Shown: positions 1 to 8,285 of the stretch, one piece after another
Position numbering within the stretch: the first letter of the stretch is position 1
Layout: each line of letters begins with the position of its first letter
Origin: Catellatospora sp. TT07R-123
Lineage (GTDB): Bacteria > Actinomycetota > Actinomycetes > Mycobacteriales > Micromonosporaceae
Length of the DNA: 64,000 bases
Direction of reading: 5' to 3'
Assembly: GCF_018327705.1 (NCBI RefSeq)
Contig: NZ_BNEM01000001.1
Span: 930,001-994,000, forward strand
Notes under the pieces: model-generated
The model's input: only the letters and a program-made list of their open reading frames with translations
What the model was told of the DNA's origin: nothing
Database searches by the model: none
Program-made: the position numbers and the translations under genes

Positions 1-1
1 C

Positions 2-310
2 GGGCACTTCGACAACGTGTGCAGCACCGCCCACACCGGGCTCATGGGCGTGTGCCTGGACGGAGCGGTGCCGCGGGTCAAACTCGCCGCCTTCGACGTC
101 GCCAGCGGGGCCCTGCTCGACTGGACCGCCGACGGCAACGGCTCGGTCGGGGTGCGGGCGCTGCGCGCCAACACGGAGCTGGGCCAGGTGGTGGCCGCCG
201 GGGCGTACACCGCGGTGAACGGCGTCCCCCAGCGGCGCTTCGCCCTGTTCAACCCGGTCTCCCCCACCGCCGCCGACCTCACCCGGCAGGCAGGTCCGCC
301 GAAGCGGTGA
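2..310 (+). CDS. C-terminal fragment of a beta-propeller-like (delta-60/DUF5122-type) protein
   Basis: The reading frame is open from the window edge and ends at TGA 308-310, so only the last 102 residues are visible and the start lies outside. The fragment begins GHFDNVC and carries the pattern KLAAFDVASGALLDW, followed by VVAAGAYTAVNGVPQRRFA. That alternation (a GxF/xxVxG strand, then LAAFDxxTGALxxW) is typical of actinobacterial secreted proteins built from DUF5122/delta-60 propeller blades. No catalytic motif is visible. A perfect hairpin follows the stop. The function is unknown and the family call is recognition of the repeat pattern only. Confidence 0.6.
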   Translation, partial: GHFDNVCSTAHTGLMGVCLDGAVPRVKLAAFDVASGALLDWTADGNGSVGVRALRANTELGQVVAAGAYTAVNGVPQRRFALFNPVSPTAADLTRQAGPPKR

Positions 311-313
311 GGA

Positions 314-339
314 GGCGGTACGGCAGCCGCCGTACCGCC
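314..339. terminator. bidirectional GC-rich hairpin between converging genes
   Basis: Perfect 11-bp inverted repeat (GGCGGTACGGC / GCCGTACCGCC) with a 4-nt loop, lying between the stop of the propeller fragment (310) and the stop of the minus-strand 61-aa gene (347). There is no U-tract, which is usual for actinomycete terminators. The position between two converging stops supports a shared terminator. Confidence 0.65.
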
Positions 340-346
340 CCGCCGG

Positions 347-532
347 CTACAGCGCGTCCCGGAAGCGGGCCCACTTGGCGGCTTCCTCCGGCTCACCGTT
401 GTCCATCCAGAAACGGATGAGCACGCCGACGGCCTCCTTGTCGCCCTGCAGCGCACGCTGCTCCGTCACGTAGAGGCTGAATCCGGTCACGATCGCGAAC
501 AGTGCCTCCGCGGCACCCCGCAGCATCCCCAT
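347..532 (-). CDS. small hypothetical protein (61 aa)
   Basis: The short minus-strand gene starts at ATG 532, preceded at good distance by GAGG (GAGGTAGCC-ATG). A longer reading to 706 would run over the start of the ricin gene and lacks a good ribosome site, so the internal start is preferred. The product begins MGMLRGAAEALFAIVTGFSLY, a hydrophobic helix, and ends in a charged segment (EEAAKWARFRDAL). I do not recognise the family. It converges on the propeller fragment and shares its terminator hairpin. Confidence 0.5.
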   Translation of the reverse strand: MGMLRGAAEALFAIVTGFSLYVTEQRALQGDKEAVGVLIRFWMDNGEPEEAAKWARFRDAL

Positions 533-691
533 GGCTACCTCATCTCGCCGAACCTCGGGTGGTCGACCGATCGTGGGCCGGGAAACCCGCGCGAACCCCT
601 GCAACCGCAGGGATGGGATGTCATCGGGAAATCCACACTTCCTGATGCGTGCGGCGGCCTGCCGCACAGCGTCCTCCAGGGAAGGGGAACC

Positions 692-1240
692 ATGAAACCT
701 CGTCACCTACTCGGCGCCCTGCTGACCGCGGCGCTGGCCGCGGCGTCGCTCGCCGTCCCCTCGGCCGCGTCGGCGGCCGGACGCGGCACCCCGCCGGCCT
801 TCGCATCCGCGTCGGGAAGCACCTACGAGCTGCGGGCGCAGCACAGCGGCAAGTGCCTCGACGTCGACGGCGCCCTCACCTACGACGGAGCCAACGTCAA
901 GCAGTGGACCTGCGTCGGAGTGCCCCAGCAGCACTGGTCGCCCGTGCCCGTGGGCGGCGGCTACTACGAACTGCGCGCCCAGCACAGCGGCAAGTGCCTC
1001 GACGTCGACGGCGCGCTCACCTTCGACGGCGCCAACGTCCAGCAGTGGACCTGCGCCGGGGTGCCCCAGCAGCACTGGCTGCTCAACCCCGTCGGCAGCG
1101 GCTTCTACGAGCTGCGGGCGCAGCACAGCGGCAAGTGCCTGGACGTGGACAACGCCTACAAGTACGACGGAGCCAACGTCAAGCAGTGGACCTGCGTCGG
1201 TGCGCCCCAGCAGCACTGGCTGCTCGTGTTCGCAGGCTGA
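692..1240 (+). CDS. secreted ricin-type beta-trefoil lectin
   Basis: 182 aa. Residues 1-29 form a Sec signal peptide (MKPRH, then an Ala/Leu core ending SAASAAG). The rest is three near-identical repeats of about 47 residues, each with YELRAQHSGKCLDVD, DGANVxQWTC and the ricin-fold QQHW (QxW) motif; this is one complete beta-trefoil with three potential sugar sites and no catalytic module. Two Cys per repeat probably form the usual intrarepeat disulfides. AAGGGGAACC precedes the ATG. The role is likely extracellular carbohydrate binding. Stand-alone lectins of this sort usually occur fused to hydrolases, as in two other genes of this window. The high similarity between repeats suggests recent internal duplication. 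Confidence 0.88.
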   Translation: MKPRHLLGALLTAALAAASLAVPSAASAAGRGTPPAFASASGSTYELRAQHSGKCLDVDGALTYDGANVKQWTCVGVPQQHWSPVPVGGGYYELRAQHSGKCLDVDGALTFDGANVQQWTCAGVPQQHWLLNPVGSGFYELRAQHSGKCLDVDNAYKYDGANVKQWTCVGAPQQHWLLVFAG

Positions 1241-1249
1241 CCGCCGCCG

Positions 1250-2539
1250 TCACGCCGTGCCGCCGCCGGTGTCCGGCGGCGGCACGGCCGGCGTCCAGAG
1301 CCAGGCGAGCCCGCGGTAGGCCTTCACCGCGGCATGGACCGGGGTGAACCGGGCCGGGTCCAGCCCCGGGTAGCCCTGCGAGAGGAAGTACTGGTAGACG
1401 AGGTCGGAGAAGAGGATGGCGACCTCTGCCGCCTCCGGGCCGACGGCCTTGCGGACCGGATCGCTGTCCACGAGGCGGGCCGCGTTCACGACCCCGTTGC
1501 CGGTGAACACGAGATCCCCGTCGTAGACGTTGCCGACGTCGAGGGCCGCCCGCAGGTGCAGCCGGTCCGGGTGGGCGTCGTTGTCGGCCGCCAGGTGCCG
1601 CGGCAGGCTGTCCAGCAGCGCCGCCAGGCTGACGCTGTAGTCCATGCCCGGCGGGAGCACGAGGTGCATGCCGTCGCCGGTGGTCTGCGTCTGCACGCCT
1701 GCGGGCAGGTGCATGTCGGCCAGCACCGCGTCCATCAGCGCCGACAGCCTGCGTACGGCCGCGCGCTGCGCCGGCTCCGTGCGCCCGCTGTAGCCGACGA
1801 GGTCGACGGTGAGCGTGGGCCGCAGCTGCACCCCGCCGGATGCCGGCTCCTCGACGCGGACGACGTCGTACCACAACGAGATGTCCCCGCAGCGGTACGC
1901 CTGCCCGTCCGCGGGCGGATTGCGCCCGGCGCCGAAGGCGTCGATCTGCATGCGGTCGGTGTAGTAGACACCGCGGGCCGTGCCCGAGGCCGAGCGCAGC
2001 GCCAGGTACGCCCGGTCGGCGAGCGTCCGCGAGCGGTTCAGCGCGGCCGCCAGCCCGTCCGCCGCGTCGACGTCGTCGCCGACCGCCGCGACGTGCGGGA
2101 GCGTGTCGGCATCGGACAGCAGCGCACCCAGGTCGGGGGCGTTGCCGCGGTCATCGGACACCACGACGGCGAGGGTGAGGAAGTACTGAGGGCGGCCGTG
2201 GTAGACCAGGATGCCGTGGTCGTCCAGCGGCAGGCGCGACGCCGACCCCACGTCCCGGAACCGGAACGTCGACAGCACCGTCGGCACCGCCGCCGTGGCC
2301 GCACCGCCGACGGCGACGATGTCGACCCGGACGTCGCCGCCGCCGAACAGCCCGCGCCAACCGCGGCTGCCGTGCAGCTCGATCTGCCGGATCCGCACCG
2401 CGTGCATCGCCGGGCGGGTGCGGCTGCCGTCGCGCGGCAGCAGCGCCACGACGGCGTCCGCGCACAGCTCGATGATGTCGCCGTCGGTGACCTGATCGTC
2501 GACCAGCCAGGCCGGGAGAGCACCGTCCACATCGGTCAT
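1250..2539 (-). CDS. class III nucleotide-cyclase-homology protein with N-terminal beta-rich domain
   Basis: 429 aa; start ATG 2539. Residues ~20-230 form a beta-rich region with no motif I can name. Residues ~240-365 look like a class III cyclase homology domain: TVDLVGYSG (D246, first metal Asp), TTGDGMHLVLP (D289, second metal Asp) and TGNGVVNAARLVDS (R355). In canonical cyclases the last motif reads G-D-x-V-N-x-A-x-R; here the transition-state Asn position is Val351 and an Asn sits one residue later, so catalysis may be altered or lost. The gene diverges from the CHAT gene over a 57-bp spacer, and a Crp/Fnr gene lies beyond it. The C-terminal ~60 aa are unassigned. An origin as a sensor or second-messenger enzyme for the CHAT protein is inference. 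Confidence 0.7.
   Translation of the reverse strand: MTDVDGALPAWLVDDQVTDGDIIELCADAVVALLPRDGSRTRPAMHAVRIRQIELHGSRGWRGLFGGGDVRVDIVAVGGAATAAVPTVLSTFRFRDVGSASRLPLDDHGILVYHGRPQYFLTLAVVVSDDRGNAPDLGALLSDADTLPHVAAVGDDVDAADGLAAALNRSRTLADRAYLALRSASGTARGVYYTDRMQIDAFGAGRNPPADGQAYRCGDISLWYDVVRVEEPASGGVQLRPTLTVDLVGYSGRTEPAQRAAVRRLSALMDAVLADMHLPAGVQTQTTGDGMHLVLPPGMDYSVSLAALLDSLPRHLAADNDAHPDRLHLRAALDVGNVYDGDLVFTGNGVVNAARLVDSDPVRKAVGPEAAEVAILFSDLVYQYFLSQGYPGLDPARFTPVHAAVKAYRGLAWLWTPAVPPPDTGGGTA
1255..1287. terminator. 15-bp perfect hairpin at converging 3' ends
   Basis: CCGTGCCGCCGCCGG pairs perfectly with 1273-1287 around a TGT loop. It begins 15 bp past the stop of the ricin gene and lies within the last codons of the minus-strand cyclase-like gene (stop at 1250). 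It would terminate ricin transcription. For the minus gene it encodes the Pro/Gly-rich C-terminus. Confidence 0.6.
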
Positions 2540-2548
2540 GATGCGCGG

Positions 2549-2578
2549 TACAGTATCGCTTCCATCGGCGATTGACAA
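2549..2578. promoter_or_regulatory. overlapping divergent promoters for the cyclase-like and CHAT genes
   Basis: On the minus strand TTGTCA (2573-2578) and TACTGT (2550-2555) are separated by exactly 17 bp, placing transcription start a few bases before the ATG at 2539. On the plus strand TACAGT (2549-2554) overlaps that same -10 and could serve the CHAT gene, although its -35 is poor. The overlap means both promoters would compete for polymerase or share one regulator. Confidence 0.5.
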
Positions 2579-2596
2579 TGTCTGAGGAGGCCGGGC

Positions 2597-5500
2597 GTGG
2601 CCGAGGTCGCTGCGGTGATGACCGCCCTGGGCGGCATCGTGCTGCCCGGCGAGATGCGCGGCGACCTGCGCGCCGCACAGGCGGTCACGCACGGCGGCGG
2701 CGACGGTCCCGACGCCCGGCTGGCCGCCGCGGTGGTGGCGATCCGCACCGGCCACCCGGCCCGTGCGCTGGCCGTGCTCGACGCGCTGGCCGAATCCGCC
2801 GACCTCCCGGACCCCACCCGGACCCTCGTGTACGCCCACCGCGCGCTCGCCGCCACCCTGGCGTGGAGCGTCCTCGCGGGCGGCGGGTCCAACCTCGACA
2901 ACGCGTGCTCGGCGCACCGGATGGTGACCGCCGACGTCACCGCGCTGCACAGGGCCGGTCTCGTCGCGGCGGCCGCGGCGGACCCGCGGCTGCGCCTGGT
3001 CCACGCCGTCGGCATGTACGCCTTCTGGCAGGCCGAGTTCGACGGCGCGCTCACCTCCGCCGCGATCCCGGTGCCGCTGTTCGCCCGGCGCGCCGCCGAA
3101 CTCGGTGAGGACTACACCTGGCCGCAGACCATGACCTCGCGCTGGACCGGGGTACGCGACCTGGCCGAGGACGTCGCCGCGGCGTCCGCGAGCCAGGGCG
3201 CCGACGCGGCGGAGGCGCTCGCCGTCGCCGCCTACGCCGACCGCGCCATCGCCCAGATCGCCTTCCGCACCGGCGCGGCCGACGCCTTCGACCTGCTCCG
3301 CGCCGCCCGCGACCGGGCCGAGCGGCGCGGTGACCGGCTCGGCGTCGCGGCCTGCCTGCTGCGCGAGGCGTCGTGGCTGCTCGCTCCGTTCGGCGGCGCC
3401 GACGTGCTGGACATGGGCATCAGCCGGGCCGGCACCGGCGCGCAGGCGGGCGCCCGCATCGACGCCTACGAGCTGACCCGGACCGGGCAGCCGACCGAGG
3501 CCGCAGCGGCACCACAATCGGCCCGCGAACTCGTCGACCAGGCCGACCGGCTCCTGCGGGCCGGCGACGCGGGCACCTCGTGCGCACTGGCCACGGTGCA
3601 GCTCCACTACTCCTATCTGGCCTTCGCCGCCGAGGACGCCGCCGGTCAGGCCGTCCACGCCGGGGCGGCCCGGCAGCTGTTCGCCGCGGCCTCGGACGCG
3701 TACGGCGAGCATCTGGCGATGGTCCACCAGATGGCGGCGGCGATCGAAGCCGGTGCGCCGGGTGCCGATCCCGGCGACGTCGCCGCCATCTGCGCGTGGG
3801 GCAGCGGCGACGGCAGCTTCAGCTTCGCGTACGGGCTCGGCCTCCTGCTGGAGCGGCTCGGCCGGCACTGGCGCGTCCGCCGGGCCGATCCCCGGCGGGC
3901 CCGCGCGGCCTACGCCGCCGCGGCGCAGATCTTCGCCGGGCTGGGGGCCGACCGCGACCAGGCACAGGTCTGGCTGGAGTCCGCCGAGACCGCCGCCACG
4001 GTCGGCCTGGGGCACGACGAACTCACCGGTTACGAACGCGTCGCCGACGCGCTCCTGACCCACGCCGCCCGCGACGCCTACGGCGGCCTGGCCGAGCGCG
4101 CCGATGCCGCCGGCCTCGTCCTCACCGCGCACGCCGCCGCGCTGCGCTACGACGACCCCCGGCTCCTGGAGACCGTCGCCCGCATCGCCCGCAAGTGCGG
4201 TCCCGAGCACCTGGACGAGCAGCTGCCCGGTCTCGCCGTGGACTTCGGCATGGCGACGGGCCGGGACCTGCGTCGCCGCGGCGACCCCGAAGCGGCGTAC
4301 CGGTGCTTCCGCGAGGTCCTGGGGCTGCTCGGCGGTTCGACCGAGCCGCTGGCGCTGCTGCGCGCGGCAAGCGCCCACCTCCAGCTGCGCGACCACCGCT
4401 CGGCGCGGCGGGTCTACGCCGCGTACCTGCGCGCCACCCGCCGCGGCTGGCTGCCCCGTCTCGTCGTACGCACCCTGGCCCGCCTCGGCCCGGCCGGGGG
4501 CGAGCTGGTGCGCAAGTACGCGTACGCGCGCCACTACCACGCGGCCCGCCTCGCGGCCGCGGTCCGCGAGTTCCCCGCCGCGCAACGGCATCTCGCCGAC
4601 GCCGAGCGCCTCGGCGGCCCGCAGTGGTGGCGCCACGAGTCCGACCCCTGGCAGGTCCGGGCCACCGTGGCCCGGGTCCGGGCCGGACTGGGCGACCCGG
4701 CGGGCGCCGCCGCGGAGTACGCCGCCGCGACCGACCTGTTCGAGGCGGCCCGCACCGCGGCCGGGGACGACGTAGAGCGCATCGCGATCGGCGACGACCC
4801 GCAGCTGATCGCGGTCTTCGTCGACGCGGCAGCGCACGCGGTCCGGGGCGGCCACCTGCCCGCCGACGAGGCGGCGCGGACGGCGTTCGACCTGCTGGAG
4901 CGGGCGCGCGGGCGCGCGGTCCTCGACCTGGTCGGCGAGCAGCGGCGGCTGCGCGCGCAACCGCCGGAGGCCGCCGGTCTCGTACGCCGCCTGCGCCAGC
5001 TGCGCGCGGTACGGGACGCGCTGGTGCGGTCCGGCCAGCCCGTGGACGAGCAGCAGAGCGCCATCGACGCCGCCGAGCGCGCGCTGTACGCCGTCGCGCC
5101 GGACCTGGTCTCCGCCGCCGCGCCGGTCCTGGCCTCGGCCGAGGTCCAGCGGTTGCTGCCGCCCGGCACGGCGGTCGTCTGCTTCGTGGAGGCCGAGCAG
5201 GATGTGCTGCTGGTGGCGCTGACCGCGACCACGCAGTTCGCCGCCTGCGTGCCCTGCGGCTGGGACCGCCTGCCGCATCTGCTGGCCCGCTGGACCGCGA
5301 GCTGCGCCGATCCGCAGGCCGTCGTCGACGTTGCGGCCGAGGCGGAACTCGGGCGGCTGATCCTCGACCCGCTCGCGGCCGTCCTCGACGCGGTGAACAG
5401 CGTCATCTTCATCCCGCAGGGGCTCGGACTACAAGCGCCGCTGCACGCGCTGCCCTTCCGCGCCGGCCGGCTCATCGACGCGGTGGCGGTCTCCTACCTG

Positions 5501-6292
5501 CCCACGGCGAGCATCATGCCGCATCTGCTGGAGCCGCGGCGCGATACGCCACGTCGGGCGACGCTGGTGGTCGGCAACCCGGTGGCGATGGCGGCTCCGG
5601 ACGGCACGGCCATGCCGCCTCTGCCGTACACCGCGTGGGAGGCGCGGCTGGTCCACCGGCACCGGCCCGGCGGCCACCTGCTCACCGGCGAGCAGGCCAC
5701 CAGGCAGGAGGTGTTGGCCGCGCTGCCGGACGCGGCCGTGGTCCACCTGGCCACGCACGGCGCCGCGACGGCGCACGATCCCGCCGATGCGGCGATCATG
5801 CTCGCGCACCGGGAGAACCTCTCCGTGGTCGACCTGCTCGCCACCGGCAGCGGCGCCGACCTCGTCGTCCTCAGCGCCTGCCTGTCGGGGGTGGGGCCGG
5901 TCACCGCCGGAGGCGAGGTCCTCGGCTTCGCCCGCGCCCTGATCGGCGACGGGGCACGGTCGGTGGTCTCCGCGCTGTGGCCGGCGATCGAGCTGCCCGC
6001 CCAGCGGATCATGGACCGCCTGTACGAGGGCATCCCGGAGCAGGGTGTCGGCCAGGCCCTCGCCGCCGCCCAGCGCGCGGTCGCCCGCATGTCGTTCGGC
6101 GAGCAGCTCGTGGAGCAGCGCGACGCCCGCGACGCCGTCCTCGGCAGGCCGCCCCGGTCGGGACACACGCCGACGGTCGCGGGCCCCGACATGTCCCACC
6201 CGGCGTACTGGGCGCCGTTCATCCACTGGGGACTGCCCGGGTCCCGGGTGGCGCCGCCCGCCGGGCTCAGCCCCGCGCCCGACCGTCCGTGA
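2597..6292 (+). CDS. TPR-CHAT domain caspase-like protein
   Basis: 1231 aa; GTG start with GAGGAGG at 2584-2590. Residues ~1-780 are Ala/Arg-rich helical repeats of TPR type. Residues ~880-1220 are a CHAT (caspase HetF-associated with TPRs) domain: VVHLATHG contains the predicted catalytic His1054, LVVLSACLSG contains the catalytic Cys1095, and the end has the family's HPAYWAPFIHWGLPG. Both catalytic residues are present, so an active clan-CD cysteine protease is likely. CHAT proteases act as effectors in bacterial conflict and cell-death systems, usually activated by a partner sensor. Here the partner may be the divergent cyclase-like protein. The 3' end overlaps the converging Crp/Fnr gene by 26 bp. 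Confidence 0.88.
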   Translation: MAEVAAVMTALGGIVLPGEMRGDLRAAQAVTHGGGDGPDARLAAAVVAIRTGHPARALAVLDALAESADLPDPTRTLVYAHRALAATLAWSVLAGGGSNLDNACSAHRMVTADVTALHRAGLVAAAAADPRLRLVHAVGMYAFWQAEFDGALTSAAIPVPLFARRAAELGEDYTWPQTMTSRWTGVRDLAEDVAAASASQGADAAEALAVAAYADRAIAQIAFRTGAADAFDLLRAARDRAERRGDRLGVAACLLREASWLLAPFGGADVLDMGISRAGTGAQAGARIDAYELTRTGQPTEAAAAPQSARELVDQADRLLRAGDAGTSCALATVQLHYSYLAFAAEDAAGQAVHAGAARQLFAAASDAYGEHLAMVHQMAAAIEAGAPGADPGDVAAICAWGSGDGSFSFAYGLGLLLERLGRHWRVRRADPRRARAAYAAAAQIFAGLGADRDQAQVWLESAETAATVGLGHDELTGYERVADALLTHAARDAYGGLAERADAAGLVLTAHAAALRYDDPRLLETVARIARKCGPEHLDEQLPGLAVDFGMATGRDLRRRGDPEAAYRCFREVLGLLGGSTEPLALLRAASAHLQLRDHRSARRVYAAYLRATRRGWLPRLVVRTLARLGPAGGELVRKYAYARHYHAARLAAAVREFPAAQRHLADAERLGGPQWWRHESDPWQVRATVARVRAGLGDPAGAAAEYAAATDLFEAARTAAGDDVERIAIGDDPQLIAVFVDAAAHAVRGGHLPADEAARTAFDLLERARGRAVLDLVGEQRRLRAQPPEAAGLVRRLRQLRAVRDALVRSGQPVDEQQSAIDAAERALYAVAPDLVSAAAPVLASAEVQRLLPPGTAVVCFVEAEQDVLLVALTATTQFAACVPCGWDRLPHLLARWTASCADPQAVVDVAAEAELGRLILDPLAAVLDAVNSVIFIPQGLGLQAPLHALPFRAGRLIDAVAVSYLPTASIMPHLLEPRRDTPRRATLVVGNPVAMAAPDGTAMPPLPYTAWEARLVHRHRPGGHLLTGEQATRQEVLAALPDAAVVHLATHGAATAHDPADAAIMLAHRENLSVVDLLATGSGADLVVLSACLSGVGPVTAGGEVLGFARALIGDGARSVVSALWPAIELPAQRIMDRLYEGIPEQGVGQALAAAQRAVARMSFGEQLVEQRDARDAVLGRPPRSGHTPTVAGPDMSHPAYWAPFIHWGLPGSRVAPPAGLSPAPDRP

Positions 6293-6983
6293 TGGCCGCC
6301 GCCAGGGCGAGCGAGCCGGGATCGCGCACGCAGACGAACCGGCGCCGCGTCGACACGGCACCGCGTCGGCGCAGCTCGGTCAGTGCCCGGTACACGCTCG
6401 GCTCCGTGGTGCCGACCAGCGACGCGAGGTCGCGCTGGCTCAGCGGGACGTCGATCAGACGGCCGCCGTCCCCGGGCAGGCCGTGGAGCTCCGCCAGGTG
6501 GATGAGCAGCCGCGCGAGCCGGGCGATCACCGGTCCGTGCAGCAGGTCCACGTGCAGCCGCGTCGCGGTGCGCAGCTTCTTCGCCATCGTCGCGCTCAGC
6601 GCCGCGGCGACGGCGGGATGGCGCCCCAGCAGTTCCTGGAACCGCTGACCGGCGATCACGACACCGAGCACCCGCCGCACCGCCACCACCGTGGACGAGC
6701 GGACGCCGCCGTCCATGTTCGCCATCTCGCCGACGAGGTCGCCGGTGGTGCGGATGTCCACGATGGTCTCATCGCCGTCGGCGGTCACCCCGACCACCTT
6801 CGCGCAGCCGCTCAGCAGCGCGATCACGTCGATGCCGGGCTGCCCCTGGAGCACCAGGCAGGCGCCCGGGTCGTACTCCCGCATCCCGCCGCTGCACAGC
6901 AGCACCTGGCGGTCGTGCTCCGGCAGCCGGCCGAGGAAGCTGCCCACCGGCCACGACAACCCGCCGACCCGACGCTCCGCCAT
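6267..6983 (-). CDS. Crp/Fnr-family regulator with cyclic-nucleotide-binding domain
   Basis: 238 aa. Residues ~15-135 form a cNMP-binding beta-roll. The phosphate-binding cassette reads GEMANMDGGVRSSTV, with Glu86 and Arg95 nine residues apart and Ser96 following, as in genuine cyclic-nucleotide binders; no Fnr-type Cys cluster is present. Residues ~180-212 (LSQRDLASLVGTTEPSVYRA) are the Crp helix-turn-helix. It converges on the CHAT gene with a 26-bp coding overlap. Together with the cyclase-like gene it gives a possible messenger-receptor pair flanking a protease; this link is inferred from position. It could also be an independent global regulator. Confidence 0.85.
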   Translation of the reverse strand: MAERRVGGLSWPVGSFLGRLPEHDRQVLLCSGGMREYDPGACLVLQGQPGIDVIALLSGCAKVVGVTADGDETIVDIRTTGDLVGEMANMDGGVRSSTVVAVRRVLGVVIAGQRFQELLGRHPAVAAALSATMAKKLRTATRLHVDLLHGPVIARLARLLIHLAELHGLPGDGGRLIDVPLSQRDLASLVGTTEPSVYRALTELRRRGAVSTRRRFVCVRDPGSLALAAAITDGRARG

Positions 6984-7035
6984 ACCACCAGCGTAGTCAC
7001 GGTCTTCGATGGATACCAGGGACCGCCCGGCGGTG

Positions 7036-7482
7036 TCAGGCGAGGGCCGCGACCAGCAGGGTGAAGGCGGCGATGATGACGGCGACGCGGACGTAGTGGT
7101 AGCGGCTCCACCGGTCCAGCTGCTGCTTCCAGTCGGCGGGGCGGTTCTCGGCGGTCCAGGTCTTGTTCCGGTTGTTGATCGGGACGAGCAGCAGGATCGA
7201 CATGACCACGCTGACGATCAGCAGGCAGGCGGCGGTGACGACCAGCCCGGCGCCGCGGTGCTGCCATCCGGCCACGGCCCAGACGGCGCTGAGCAGGACC
7301 GAGCCGATGTACCAGAACGGCATCAGGGCGCCGAGCATCCGGCCGCCGTGGGCATGGCCCAGTTGGCCGCTGTCCTCGGGAAGCGCGTCCAGAATCCGGT
7401 TCATGATGAAGGCGACGGAGAACTCCACCCCCACCATCAGCCCGACGATCACGACGGTGGCGACCTCAAGTGCGTTGAGCAC
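7036..7482 (-). CDS. DUF1772-type four-helix membrane protein
   Basis: 148 aa; GTG start with AAGGGG upstream. Four hydrophobic helices are visible (near residues 5-27, 48-70, 78-100 and 128-147), with the loop around NRNKTWTAENRPADWKQQLDRW typical of DUF1772/anthrone oxygenase-like membrane proteins. It is transcribed divergently from the TetR gene, and its -10-like sequence (7499-7504) is overlapped by the first operator. The function of these small proteins is poorly known; the TetR gene next door probably controls it. Confidence 0.75.
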   Translation of the reverse strand: MLNALEVATVVIVGLMVGVEFSVAFIMNRILDALPEDSGQLGHAHGGRMLGALMPFWYIGSVLLSAVWAVAGWQHRGAGLVVTAACLLIVSVVMSILLLVPINNRNKTWTAENRPADWKQQLDRWSRYHYVRVAVIIAAFTLLVAALA

Positions 7483-7501
7483 GGCTGTTCCCCTTCAAAA
7501 T

Positions 7502-7565
7502 CTAGCACTGCTAGCGGATGGGGCAACGCTAGCAGTGCCGTTGCTTGATTGTCTAGCGGTGCTAG
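7502..7565. promoter_or_regulatory. three TetR-operator-like sites in the TetR/DUF1772 intergenic region
   Basis: Site 1 is CTAGCACTGCTAG (7502-7514), site 3 is CTAGCGGTGCTAG (7553-7565), and a degenerate site 2 starts CTAGCAGTGC (7529-7541). Site 1 touches the minus-strand -10 TAGATT (7499-7504; -35 TTGCCC 7521-7526). Site 3 overlaps the plus-strand -10 TAGGAT (7563-7568; -35 TTGCTT 7541-7546). Repressor binding would therefore block both promoters. The TetR ATG at 7576 is only 7 nt after its -10, which suggests a leaderless transcript. Confidence 0.75.
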
Positions 7566-7575
7566 GATTCCGTTC

Positions 7576-8154
7576 ATGTCGGCAAAGGAACGCAAGCAGC
7601 GCGAACAGGCGGTCCGCGAGCGCCTCATCGTGGCGACCGCCCGAGAACTCGCCGAGCAGCAGGGCTGGGACGCGGTCACCACCCGCCGCCTCGCCGAGCT
7701 CATCGAATACAGCCAGCCCGTCCTCTACAGCCACTTCCGCGGCAAACGGGAGATCATCGGCGCCGTCGCCCTGCAGGGCGCCACCGAGATGGCGGCGGCG
7801 GTGCGGGCCGCGACCTCCGCCGAGGACGACCCGCGCGCCCGGGTCACCGCCCTGGCCCGCGCCTACCTCGAATTCGCCGCGCGCAACCCCGCGGTCTACG
7901 ACGCGCTGTTCCAGCTCGACGGCGGTCTGGCCTACGCGCGGGAGGACACACCGGAGCCGCTGAAGGACGCCTTCGCCGCGCTGATGGAGAGCCTGCGCGA
8001 GGTGGCCGGGGACGGCGTCGACCCCGGGCTGTTCACCGAGGTGTTCTGGGCGTCCCTGCACGGCCTGGCGACCCTGAGCCGCGCGGGCCGCCTGCTGCCC
8101 GAATACGCCGAGCTGAGGGTGCAGCTGCTGGTGGACCGGCTAGCCGTGGCCTGA
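7576..8154 (+). CDS. TetR-family transcriptional repressor
   Basis: 192 aa from ATG 7576, the first Met downstream of the -10; a nine-codon extension upstream would cross the operator. Residues ~12-60 form the TetR HTH (ARELAEQQGWDAVTTRRLAE, then IEYSQPVLYSHFRGKREI). The C-terminal part is a helical ligand domain of the WHG type. It is divergent from the DUF1772 gene, with three matching inverted repeats between, so autoregulation plus control of the neighbour is likely. The ligand is unknown. Confidence 0.88.
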   Translation: MSAKERKQREQAVRERLIVATARELAEQQGWDAVTTRRLAELIEYSQPVLYSHFRGKREIIGAVALQGATEMAAAVRAATSAEDDPRARVTALARAYLEFAARNPAVYDALFQLDGGLAYAREDTPEPLKDAFAALMESLREVAGDGVDPGLFTEVFWASLHGLATLSRAGRLLPEYAELRVQLLVDRLAVA

Positions 8155-8285
8155 CGCCCCGGACGGTGGGGCGACACGGACCGCCGGTCCGGGCGCAGCC
8201 CTGTCCCGCAGTGTCGGCATGGTCATCGGAGAGCGGGCGAACGGCCGACCGCCGACCCGCCCCGCCGTCGCTACCATCTCCAACC

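Noticed and set aside
2540-5278. Minus-strand frame extending the cyclase-like protein upstream to 5278 (1342 aa)
   Set aside because: It is entirely antisense to the CHAT gene, with Gly/Arg/Gln-rich shadow composition; ATG 2539 has a promoter at the right distance.
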